From JAAXKN01 sp050259615 (GTDB lineage: Bacteria; Bacteroidota; Ignavibacteria; Ignavibacteriales; SURF-24), in NCBI GenBank assembly GCA_050259615.1, contig JBLNAZ010000234.1, positions 1-6,575 of the forward strand: 6,575 nt of DNA, read 5' to 3'. Numbering within the stretch: position 1 is the stretch's first letter; every line of letters starts with the position of its first letter. Below the pieces are notes generated by a model. That model did no database searches. It had not been told where the DNA came from and saw only the letters and a program-made list of their open reading frames with translations. Below, piece by piece: positions 1-5,717 of the stretch. Made by a program: the position numbers and the translations under genes.

Positions 1-550
1 CCAGGGGTACAGAGGGATTTGATACAAGTATGTCTCTTATTACTTTCTCCGCATTCTTCTGATTGTAGCCCAGTGTGGTAAGGGCTGCAATGGCATCGTC
101 TTTAATCTTGAAGGAAGCCAAAAGGGGAGTTTCCTTTTCGCCCGTAACCGCATCCACCTTGTCCCGAAGATCCAGAAGCATGCGCTCTGCTGTTTTACGC
201 CCCACGCCCGGCACTGCAATAAGCCTTGAAAGGTTGCCCGACTTTAATGCATGCTTTAGCTCATCAATCTGAATGCCCGATAAAATGCCCTGTGCAAGCT
301 TGGGCCCGATGCCGTTTATGCTTATTAAAAGCTCGAACATCTGTTTTTCAGATTCAGTGAAAAATCCGTAGAGCGTCAGCGCGTCTTCCCTTACGGCAAG
401 ATATGTATGGACTGAGGCCGCCTGGCCCTCATCTCCCAGTTTTTCAAAAGTATTAATTGAAATATTTACAACGTACCCGACGCCGCTTACATCCAGCAGC
501 ACCTGCGTGGGTTTTTTGGTGAGTATTTTACCTGTAAGATGTCCGATCAT
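1..550 (-). CDS. ruvA: Holliday junction branch-migration protein RuvA (C-terminus cut by window edge)
   Basis: RuvA is the tetrameric Holliday-junction-binding subunit that loads the RuvB motor for branch migration. The ATG at 550 opens a frame of 183 codons that runs off the left edge; full-length RuvA is about 200 residues, so roughly the last 15-20 are missing. Visible parts in order: the N-terminal OB-fold starting MIGHLTGKI; the acidic pin R54-E55-D56 in AVREDALTLYGF, at the same positions as the E. coli pin residues; two helix-hairpin-helix motifs, SINGIGPKLA (about 77-86) and AVPGVGRKTA (about 112-121); then a linker and the start of domain III (DDAIAALTTLGY, 151-162), which in the family contacts RuvB. 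It starts 16 nt after the ruvC stop. No clear Shine-Dalgarno precedes it, so translation may be coupled to ruvC. ruvB is not in the window. Confidence 0.97.
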   Translation of the reverse strand, partial: MIGHLTGKILTKKPTQVLLDVSGVGYVVNISINTFEKLGDEGQAASVHTYLAVREDALTLYGFFTESEKQMFELLISINGIGPKLAQGILSGIQIDELKHALKSGNLSRLIAVPGVGRKTAERMLLDLRDKVDAVTGEKETPLLASFKIKDDAIAALTTLGYNQKNAEKVIRDILVSNPSVPL

Positions 551-566
551 TGGTTAAGCCGCTTTA

Positions 567-1106
567 TCAGTTGTTAATAATCCTGTCCGGATTTGCCTCT
601 ATGAAAGACTTCCAGCTCTTGGCTCTCGGTACGGCCGACTTTACCCTGAATGCATGGCAAGTGGCAATTGCTAGTGCGTCCGATTCATCAAAAAGCATTT
701 TCTTTTCATCAAGCGCCAGAAGGTGACTCATCATATACTGGACCTGCCGTTTTGAAGCAGCTCCGTTTCCCACGACAGATTTTTTAACTTCTCTCGGGGA
801 ATATTCACTGACGGGAAGACCGTTATGCACGGCAGCCAGCATTGCAACTCCGCGCGCATAACCTATTTTCATGGCCGACTGAACGTTTTTTCCAAAGAAA
901 GCCGATTCAATTGCAAATTCATCCGGCTTGTATATTTTTATATACTTATCGAGCTCATTGTAAATGACTTCAAGCTTACAGGGCAGCGTCAGCCTTGAGG
1001 AGGGTTTAATGGCACCCTGTATTACGTACGTAAGCTGGTTTTTTACCAGCTTAACTACACCGAAACCTGTTACAACGGTTCCGGGATCCACACCAATTAT
1101 TATCAT
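567..1106 (-). CDS. ruvC: Crossover junction endodeoxyribonuclease RuvC
   Basis: RuvC is the dimeric, Mg-dependent endonuclease that nicks Holliday junctions symmetrically, acting with RuvAB in the cytoplasm. The protein is 179 residues, normal for the family. It has an RNase H-like fold and the four acidic catalytic residues are all visible: D7 in IIIGVDPGT, E67 in FAIESAFFGKN, and D140 and D143 in LFDESDALAIA, matching E. coli D7, E66, D138 and D141. The AIESAFFGKN stretch and the later SPREVKKSVVGNG are typical RuvC signatures. The ATG at 1106 is preceded by an AT-rich stretch without a good Shine-Dalgarno, as is common in Bacteroidota. It lies downstream of yebC and upstream of ruvA, the classic yebC-ruvC-ruvA order. 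Nothing appears broken. Confidence 0.97.
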   Translation of the reverse strand: MIIIGVDPGTVVTGFGVVKLVKNQLTYVIQGAIKPSSRLTLPCKLEVIYNELDKYIKIYKPDEFAIESAFFGKNVQSAMKIGYARGVAMLAAVHNGLPVSEYSPREVKKSVVGNGAASKRQVQYMMSHLLALDEKKMLFDESDALAIATCHAFRVKSAVPRAKSWKSFIEANPDRIINN

Positions 1107-1144
1107 TTTTAAATATCTGCAAATTAAAGCGTCAGGATTAAGGC

Positions 1145-1172
1145 CGGGGTTGTGATATTTTATCCAACCCCG
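1145..1172 (-). promoter_or_regulatory. Stem-loop in the yebC-ruvC gap
   Basis: An 8-bp perfect GC-rich stem (arms 1145-1152 and 1165-1172, CGGGGTTG/CAACCCCG) continues after one bulged base at 1153 into a further 4 bp (GATA/TATC) closed by a 3-nt loop. It sits in the 89-nt space between the yebC stop and the ruvC start. No T-run follows on either strand, so it is not a standard intrinsic terminator. It could partly terminate, protect an mRNA end or act as a processing site, adjusting ruvC relative to yebC. The function is an inference. Confidence 0.55.
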
Positions 1173-1195
1173 CAGTCTCTTGCCTGACTTAATGT

Positions 1196-1933
1196 TTACG
1201 ACAGTACACTCTCGTCTATATCCGCATTGGAATAAACGTTCTGAACGTCGTCGTTGTCTTCCAGGTTTTCAACCAGTTTCATTACTTTTTCGGCATCTTC
1301 ACCTGTTACATTTATAAGATTCTTTGCAACCCACTGCAGAGAAGCGTTTTCGATCTGAATGTTCTTTTCAGCCAGTGCGCGTCTTACGGGTTCGAAATTT
1401 TCAATGGCTGTCTGAATTGAATAATATTCATCCTCTGTCTGAAGGTCGTCTGCGCCTGCATCCAGAACGATTTCCATTATATCATCTTCCGACTTGCCCT
1501 GCTTAGGTATTGTTATTACGCCCTTGCGGTCGAACATCCAGGCTACCGAGCCCGATTCGCCCATATTGCCGCCGCCTTTGCTGAAAAGGTGTCTTACTTC
1601 GGCAACGGTTCTGTTCTTGTTGTCAGTTGCAACTTCAACTAAAACCGCAACGCCGCCCGGCGCATAGCCTTCGTACATCATTTCAACGTAGTTTACGCCT
1701 TCAAGCTCACCTGTAGCTTTCTTAATAGCTCTGTCTATATTATCAGCAGGCATGTTAGCAGCCTTGGCATTATCAACAGCCAGTCTCAAGCGCGGGTTTC
1801 CTGCCGGGTCTCCGCCGCCTTCGCGGGCTGCGATAGTTAATTCCTTAATCAGCTTTGTAAAGAGTTTACCTCTTTTAGCATCCAAAGCTCCTTTCTTTCT
1901 TTTAATGGTTGCCCATTTCGAATGACCTGACAT
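1196..1933 (-). CDS. yebC: YebC/TACO1-family translation or transcription regulatory protein
   Basis: A 245-residue cytoplasmic protein of the YebC/PmpR/TACO1 family, full length for the family. The hallmark N-terminus MSGHSKWATIKRKKGALDAK is present, followed by the basic helix region, the conserved segment NPRLRLAVDNAKAANMPADNI (about 46-66), YEGYAPGGVAVLVEVATDN (about 86-104) and KGGGNMGESGSVAWMF (about 119-134). Family members have been reported as DNA-binding regulators (PmpR) and, more recently, as ribosome-associated factors helping translation of difficult stretches such as polyproline. The sequence alone does not say which applies here. The start is firm: AGGAGA lies a few bases before the ATG and overlaps the recJ TAG stop, so recJ and yebC are separated by only 9 nt and are almost certainly co-transcribed. 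The frequent neighbour ruvC follows. Confidence 0.97.
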   Translation of the reverse strand: MSGHSKWATIKRKKGALDAKRGKLFTKLIKELTIAAREGGGDPAGNPRLRLAVDNAKAANMPADNIDRAIKKATGELEGVNYVEMMYEGYAPGGVAVLVEVATDNKNRTVAEVRHLFSKGGGNMGESGSVAWMFDRKGVITIPKQGKSEDDIMEIVLDAGADDLQTEDEYYSIQTAIENFEPVRRALAEKNIQIENASLQWVAKNLINVTGEDAEKVMKLVENLEDNDDVQNVYSNADIDESVLS

Positions 1934-1942
1934 TACTCTCTC

Positions 1943-3706
1943 CTATTTATTTACTTCTATTTTATTAATAATATCTTCATTATTATCGTCAATTGACTGC
2001 CGCACCCTGATATCCTTGATCCTGAGCTGCGGGAATGTCCTTCCGTCGCGTATGGTTTTTTCTATTGTAAATACAATATCAAGCAAATTCTTATCTTTAT
2101 CAATAAGCGGGGCATAGCTGCCCAAATTAAATCCTATGGAATCAAAAATCCTGTCGCATCCCTCCTGCTTGAAAGTAAGCACGATGTGGTTATTGCCTAC
2201 AATACGGGGGTTATAAACAAGCCGGACATTTTCGGTAAGGAATGTAGGGCGCATATTACCAGGGCCGAAAGGCGCAAACTCATCCAGTATACGCAAAAAC
2301 TTCGGCGTCAGTTCAGCCAGATTAATTTTCGTATCTATAAGTATTTCGGGCAGAACATCGTCGGTTTTAACGACGGTTTTCACTATCTGGTTAAACTTCT
2401 CTTTGAACTCCTGCAGTTTATCCAGTTCAAGTGCAAGTCCTGCAGCGGCTTCGTGGCCTCCGAACTGAAGGAGCGTTTCCTCGCATTTTTTGAGAGCTTC
2501 ATAAATATTAAAGCCAACAATGCTTCTGGCCGAACCCTTTGCAACTCCGTCAACAGTTGTAAGCATAACGGTCGGGCGGTAATAGCGTTCCACCAGGCGC
2601 GAGGCTACGATGCCTATTACGCCCGGATGCCAGTTTTCTTCGTGAAGGACAATTGCAATATCCTCATCCAGATTGACCGAATTTTCCACAAGGTCGATTG
2701 CGTGTGAAAACGTAAGCTCGTCAATTTTTCTTCTCTGGTAATTTTCGCCTTCCAGAACTTCGGCCAGGCGGACAGCCTCGGTTTCATCTGTTGTAATAAA
2801 AAGATCCACCGCGCGTATTGCATCCCCGAGGCGCCCTACGGCGTTAATGCGGGGTGCTATGGTAAATACAACGTGCCCTGCCGAGAGGTTGCCCGGCTCC
2901 ATGCCCGCGCTTCTTATGAGTGCAGCAATACCGGGACGTGGATTGGTATTTACCTGTTCCATTCCCTTTCTGACTAAAATTCTGTTCTCGCCCTCGAGAG
3001 ATACAATGTCTGCCGCCCCTGCAATTGCAACCAGGTCGAGATATTTTAAGGGGAGCTCTCTTTTACCGATCCTTTCGCTTACAGCCTGAGCCAGCTTAAA
3101 GGCCACGCCTGCACCGGATAAAAACTTAAACGGATAATTGCACCCGGGTCTGATAGGATCCAGAACCGCATAAGCATCGGGTATTGAATTGCCCGGCTGA
3201 TGGTGGTCGCAGATGATCATATCCATTCCAAGCGACTTGGCAAGTGCGGTTTCTTCAACTGCCGTAATGCCGCAGTCGACGGCTATTACAAGTGAAGTCC
3301 CCCTGGTTTTGATAATTTCAATGCCCGATTTTGAGATGCCGTAGCCTTCGGTGAGGCGGTTTGGAATGTAGATTTCGGCTCTTGCTCCCAGGTCCTTTAA
3401 GAACAGGTACATCAGAGCTGCGGCGCAGGTGCCGTCGACGTCATAATCGCCGTGGACCGTAATGAGTTCATTTGATGTGATAGCCTTAATGAGCCGGAAG
3501 GAGGCCTCTTCCATGCCTTTCATGAGGAAAGGATCGTGCAGGTCCTCTATCGAGGGGCGGAAAAACGCTTTTGCCAGGTGAAAATTGGTAATTTTCCGCT
3601 GAACGAGCAGGTTAGACAGAATAGGCGTTACATTCAGCGAATCAGCCAATGATTTTACGATATTTTCATCTGACTTTTCTCTAAGCTTCCATCGTTTTTT
3701 CAGCAT
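1943..3706 (-). CDS. recJ: Single-stranded-DNA-specific exonuclease RecJ
   Basis: RecJ degrades single-stranded DNA 5' to 3', supporting RecA-dependent gap repair, mismatch repair and base excision. With the ATG at 3706 the protein is 587 residues, close to the family norm. Motifs of the DHH phosphoesterase core, numbered from that ATG: DYDVDG (87-92), AVDCG (142-146), CDHHQPG with DHH at 167-169, LDLVAIAGAADIV (223-235) and RINAVGRLGDA (286-296). The DHHA1 part carries HPGVIGIVASRL (360-371) and GGHEAAAG (416-423). A C-terminal OB-like region follows (FGPGNMRPTF). The frame stays open upstream to a TTG at 3739, but that would add an unusual 11-residue leader and overlap the P1 helix of rnpB. 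The shorter start giving MLKKRWKLRE is therefore preferred. No strong Shine-Dalgarno is present. It is first of the recJ-yebC-ruvC-ruvA run. Confidence 0.97.
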   Translation of the reverse strand: MLKKRWKLREKSDENIVKSLADSLNVTPILSNLLVQRKITNFHLAKAFFRPSIEDLHDPFLMKGMEEASFRLIKAITSNELITVHGDYDVDGTCAAALMYLFLKDLGARAEIYIPNRLTEGYGISKSGIEIIKTRGTSLVIAVDCGITAVEETALAKSLGMDMIICDHHQPGNSIPDAYAVLDPIRPGCNYPFKFLSGAGVAFKLAQAVSERIGKRELPLKYLDLVAIAGAADIVSLEGENRILVRKGMEQVNTNPRPGIAALIRSAGMEPGNLSAGHVVFTIAPRINAVGRLGDAIRAVDLFITTDETEAVRLAEVLEGENYQRRKIDELTFSHAIDLVENSVNLDEDIAIVLHEENWHPGVIGIVASRLVERYYRPTVMLTTVDGVAKGSARSIVGFNIYEALKKCEETLLQFGGHEAAAGLALELDKLQEFKEKFNQIVKTVVKTDDVLPEILIDTKINLAELTPKFLRILDEFAPFGPGNMRPTFLTENVRLVYNPRIVGNNHIVLTFKQEGCDRIFDSIGFNLGSYAPLIDKDKNLLDIVFTIEKTIRDGRTFPQLRIKDIRVRQSIDDNNEDIINKIEVNK

Positions 3707-3710
3707 GATT

Positions 3711-3723
3711 GTTCCAAAGGAAC
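3711..3723 (-). promoter_or_regulatory. Small hairpin immediately before the recJ start
   Basis: GTTCC and GGAAC (3711-3715 and 3719-3723) form a 5-bp stem with a 3-nt loop ending four bases before the recJ ATG. On the minus strand it contains the only GGA that could serve as a weak ribosome-binding site. It also lies in the 27-nt space after the rnpB P1 helix. There is no following T-run, so it is not a clear terminator. A role in limiting recJ translation, or in ending or trimming RNase P RNA, is possible but unproven. Confidence 0.35.
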
Positions 3724-3733
3724 AGACAATAAA

Positions 3734-4158
3734 GAACAAAGTAGTAATCCAGATCTATAAGCCGAATTTTGTGTTCCCGGCATGAAGCCGGGACGGTAAT
3801 TATTTATCTGGATAGCGGATTACTCCGCTATTCGAGCGATCTACCCGGAAAGCACGCAGAGCGAACAACCCTGTCCCGTCCGCCGGGGCGGACGGAAAGC
3901 TTTCCCTATTTGATCTTGCTCCGGGTGGGGTTTTCCCTGCCTCCATTATTACTAAAGGAGCGGTAGGCTCTTACCCTGCCATTTCACCCTTACCCCGACC
4001 TATGTCGGGGCGGTATATTTTCTGTGGCACTTTCCGTATCCCGCCTCTTAAGAAGCGGAACCCCGGGCGTTACCCGGCACCCTGTTCTGTGGAGTTCGGA
4101 CTTTCCTCCATCTTAAATTTTAAGACAGCAATTACCCAATCTGAATTACTCTTTGTTC
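3734..4158 (-). ncRNA. rnpB: RNase P RNA, bacterial type A
   Basis: The catalytic RNA of RNase P, which removes the 5' leader of pre-tRNA. Conserved blocks in order on the minus strand: GGAGGAAAGTCCGAACTCC, CAGGGTGCCGGGTAACGCC, GTGCCACAGAAAATATACCG, GGTAAGGGTGAAATGGC, GGAGCAAGATCAAATAGGG and TTCGGCTTATAG. P4 is intact: AAGUCCGAA pairs with UUCGGCUU with one bulged U, and it co-varies with the E. coli GGG/CCC end. P2 is GGUAAUU/AAUUACC. P18 is an 8-bp stem capped by a GUAA tetraloop. A 6-bp hairpin CCCGGC/GCCGGG lies between P2 and P4, where P19 is found in some RNAs. The ends were set from P1: arms 4139-4158 and 3734-3754 make 20 bp with a single bulged base at 3742. True ends may differ by several nucleotides. 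No confident promoter was found upstream. Confidence 0.97.
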
Positions 4159-4537
4159 TGTTAGTCTGACGTTTATTTATTAAATTTGTTACTTAACACA
4201 TCCGTTCATACGGGTCCGCAATACCGGTCTGAATGGTCCCATACTACTCAAAATTTTACGCGTGCCGGAACTAATATAATTTAACATCTAATTACTTTAA
4301 TATCTAATACTTTTAATTAAAATGTTCTTAAAATCTTCTTCATTTTCACATTTTCTTTTTTCGACAGATTGTATTCCGGCAATATCATTAAAGTTGGAGC
4401 AAATATAATAAAAATAAACACTTAAGTCATCAGCAAAATACTGAATATTTATGTACAAATGCCCCCAAAAAGCGCCGCTGCTTGAGATTTCGGGCATTTT
4501 ATTCTTATATTAGGCAGAATGTAAAACAGGAGAAAAT
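4159..4537. other. AT-rich intergenic region between rnpB and the lipoprotein gene
   Basis: This 379-nt space separates divergently transcribed rnpB (minus) and the lipoprotein gene (plus), so it should hold both promoters. I could not assign -35/-10 or Bacteroidota-type elements with confidence. The part near 4200-4250 is moderately GC-rich, with no tRNA cloverleaf or known RNA that I recognise. The part near 4270-4320 is very AT-rich, with an imperfect direct repeat of ATCTAATxACTTT type. A minus-strand open frame of 66 codons (4297-4497) lacks a ribosome-binding site and any recognisable motif, and I do not call it a gene. Confidence 0.6.
4457..4499 (+). promoter_or_regulatory. Inverted repeat upstream of the lipoprotein gene
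   Basis: AAATGCCC (4457-4464) and GGGCATTT (4492-4499) are perfect 8-bp arms around a 27-nt loop. A smaller AGC/GCT pairing lies inside the loop. A T-rich run follows on the plus strand and the lipoprotein start is 38 nt further on. It could be a 5'-UTR hairpin, an operator, or a terminator for upstream plus-strand transcripts. No plus-strand gene lies upstream in the window to need a terminator. Confidence 0.4.
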
Positions 4538-4894
4538 ATGCCATTTAGAAAAACATTTTTCTTTGCCGCTTTTTTGGTTTTAGCAGTTATAACATCCTCA
4601 GGATGCGGTGAGAAAAAAACGGATCAGCAGCAGAGTACACCCGAGGCACCTAAAAAGGAAGTGCTGGCAAACAACAACACAACTCTTTCAGCAAACACCA
4701 TTGTACGTGAAGGGGAGATCGATCTTAAGGCGATTGATGAGAATAAGGACGGAAAAGTATTTGAGTGCCAGATGGACTACAACGTAATTTCCGACCTTAA
4801 GGGGACCTGCCCCAAGTGCGGGATGAATTTAGATGAAGTTTCGCTCGACAAAGCCAAAAGCAATCTTAAAGCAAGCGGCTACACGGTAAAATAA
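4538..4894 (+). CDS. Putative lipoprotein with heavy-metal-binding (HMBD-like) motif
   Basis: A 118-residue predicted envelope lipoprotein. A short basic start and hydrophobic stretch (MPFRKTFFFAAFLVLAVITS) lead to SSGC, giving a lipidated Cys at 23 if signal peptidase II cuts there; this lipobox is loose but acceptable for the group. A charged, Gln/Pro/Lys-rich linker follows (about 24-58). The C-terminal domain has DENKDGKVFECQMD then GTCPKCGMNLDEV, with C77, M79, C91, C94 and M96 as likely metal ligands. It resembles the heavy-metal-binding domain found on Cu/Zn efflux proteins, whose usual pattern is CPMHP...CPKCGM. Here CPMH has become CQMD, so one common ligand is absent. AGGAG at 4528-4532 sets the ATG at 4538. 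It faces a metal ATPase gene tail-to-tail across the transposase region, which hints at metal handling or sensing in the periplasm. The metal is unknown. Confidence 0.85.
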   Translation: MPFRKTFFFAAFLVLAVITSSGCGEKKTDQQQSTPEAPKKEVLANNNTTLSANTIVREGEIDLKAIDENKDGKVFECQMDYNVISDLKGTCPKCGMNLDEVSLDKAKSNLKASGYTVK

Positions 4895-4914
4895 CTTTCC
4901 CGCCTAAAAAATGC

Positions 4915-4935
4915 CGCATGGTGTGTTGACATGCG
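4915..4935 (+). repeat. Small hairpin just after the lipoprotein gene
   Basis: CGCATG (4915-4920) and CATGCG (4930-4935) form a 6-bp stem about 20 nt after the lipoprotein stop codon. No strong T-run follows, only AAAATCTTT a few bases later. It could be a weak terminator or a worn copy of the hairpins found further right. Low certainty. Confidence 0.35.
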
Positions 4936-4973
4936 TCAGCCGAAAATCTTTAATTCAATTATGTTTGCAGTTA

Positions 4974-5083
4974 GCACCGCGTTCAGCGGTGCATTATTGA
5001 TAGCCCCGGGGCGCAGCCCCGCGGGTTTTTGGAATCACACCCCAGCCCTACAAAGCAGCGCCGCGGTCAGCCGCGCCATCTTT
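4974..5083 (+). repeat. Left arm of an inverted compound palindromic repeat (REP-like)
   Basis: A GC-rich unit of three hairpins between convergent gene ends. H1 (4974-4992) is GCACCGC/GCGGTGC with loop GTTCA. H2 lies within 4997-5025: GGGGC-GCA-GCCCC extended by further pairs around one bulged C. H3 lies within 5058-5083: CGCGG-TCAG-CCGCG followed by CCATCTTT. Segments 4997-5025 (29 nt) and 5058-5083 (26 nt) are perfect inverted copies of 5774-5802 and 5718-5743. The 32 nt between them differ from the partner arm. Base composition is strikingly richer in G+C than the surrounding AT-rich sequence. Confidence 0.9.
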
Positions 5084-5132
5084 TTTATCCATATATCCCA
5101 TTTGCCGCGATCCGGTTAATTTATCAAATATA

Positions 5133-5606
5133 TTATTTCTTGTCTTCTTCGCAAATCCATTCAAAAAGATAATGCTCATTATATTCCATCTCATAATCCT
5201 TCAGAATCTTTAGGAATTCCTCTTTAAATGACTTCTTCCTATGGTGTTCCTCTTGGTTCATAATATAACGGATTACATTCTGAACCTGGCTCCTTGAATA
5301 TGTAAACATGCCATAACCTGTCTGCCAGGCAAAATCTTTAAGCCACAATCTCTTCTTAATGAGCTCTGTTGAATTGGATTTTATTTCCCTTATCAGGTCC
5401 GGGATATGGCAGGCAGGGTTATAAGAAATAAGGAAATGCAAGTGGTCGGGCATTAGCTTTATAACAAGCATCTTATTGCCCATGTTTTGCACAACTGCAG
5501 TAATGTATTTCTCAAGCTCGCCTGAAAATGAGGGCATTATCAGGTGCTCTCTGAACTTTACAGCAAATATGAAATGAATGTAAGCTTGGCGGAATATATT
5601 CGGCAT
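5133..5606 (-). CDS. IS200/IS605-like HUH (Y1) transposase, RAYT-type candidate
   Basis: A 157-residue single-domain transposase of the Y1_Tnp/COG1943 family (IS200 TnpA and REP-associated tyrosine transposases). These are relaxase-like enzymes that cut and rejoin single-stranded DNA next to hairpins. The metal-binding HUH motif is H55-L56-H57 in KLMPDHLHFLIS. The nucleophile is predicted as Y114 in NVIRYIMNQEEHH, with Q118 four residues later, the same Tyr+4 Gln spacing as IS608 TnpA. The C-terminus EYNEHYLFEWI is intact. All catalytic residues are present, so the gene looks functional. The ATG at 5606 has a strong GGAGG at 5616-5620. No TnpB/IscB partner lies nearby. The gene is enclosed by two inverted compound palindromes and a hairpin lies just upstream, which argues for a REP-RAYT-type unit over a plain IS200 copy. 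Subfamily placement is uncertain. Confidence 0.93.
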   Translation of the reverse strand: MPNIFRQAYIHFIFAVKFREHLIMPSFSGELEKYITAVVQNMGNKMLVIKLMPDHLHFLISYNPACHIPDLIREIKSNSTELIKKRLWLKDFAWQTGYGMFTYSRSQVQNVIRYIMNQEEHHRKKSFKEEFLKILKDYEMEYNEHYLFEWICEEDKK

Positions 5607-5630
5607 GGAAATAATCCTCCGGAATTTATT

Positions 5631-5657
5631 GGTTATCTCTTATGGGGGAAGATAACC
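5631..5657 (-). repeat. Hairpin upstream of the transposase gene
   Basis: GGTTATCT (5631-5638) and AGATAACC (5650-5657) form a perfect 8-bp stem with an 11-nt loop. It sits 25 nt upstream of the transposase ATG and just ahead of its GGAGG. Single-domain HUH elements often carry a subterminal hairpin at the end preceding tnpA, and IS200 also uses a 5'-UTR hairpin to damp translation. Either role would fit. I saw no obvious matching hairpin of the same sequence after the gene. Confidence 0.5.
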
Positions 5658-5717
5658 GTCAAGGCTTTACTTTGCCATGAATAGCGTCACAACTGCCGGA
5701 TGCTTCAACTCTGCCGC

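Noticed and set aside
2186..2707. Long plus-strand frame opposite recJ
   Set aside because: Antisense shadow of recJ, whose motifs continue unbroken on the minus strand.
3707..3739. Longer RecJ starting at the TTG at 3739
   Set aside because: The extra 11 residues do not look like a RecJ N-terminus and the start would overlap the P1 helix of rnpB. The ATG at 3706 gives a family-like beginning.
3769..3966. Plus-strand open frame within the rnpB region
   Set aside because: It is the antisense of RNase P RNA, whose conserved blocks and helices fully explain this stretch.
4195..4260. Possible tRNA or other structured RNA upstream of rnpB
   Set aside because: GGGACC and GGACCC stretches suggested pairing, but they are not inverted complements and no cloverleaf or T-loop motif could be built.
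4297..4497. Minus-strand 66-codon open frame between rnpB and the lipoprotein gene
   Set aside because: No ribosome-binding site, no recognisable domain, AT-driven composition, and its start lies within the inverted repeat at 4457-4499. A real small protein cannot be excluded but is not supported.
4931..5119. Plus-strand open frame through the left palindromic arm
   Set aside because: Coding appearance comes from GC-rich hairpins; there is no ribosome-binding site and no protein similarity that I can see.
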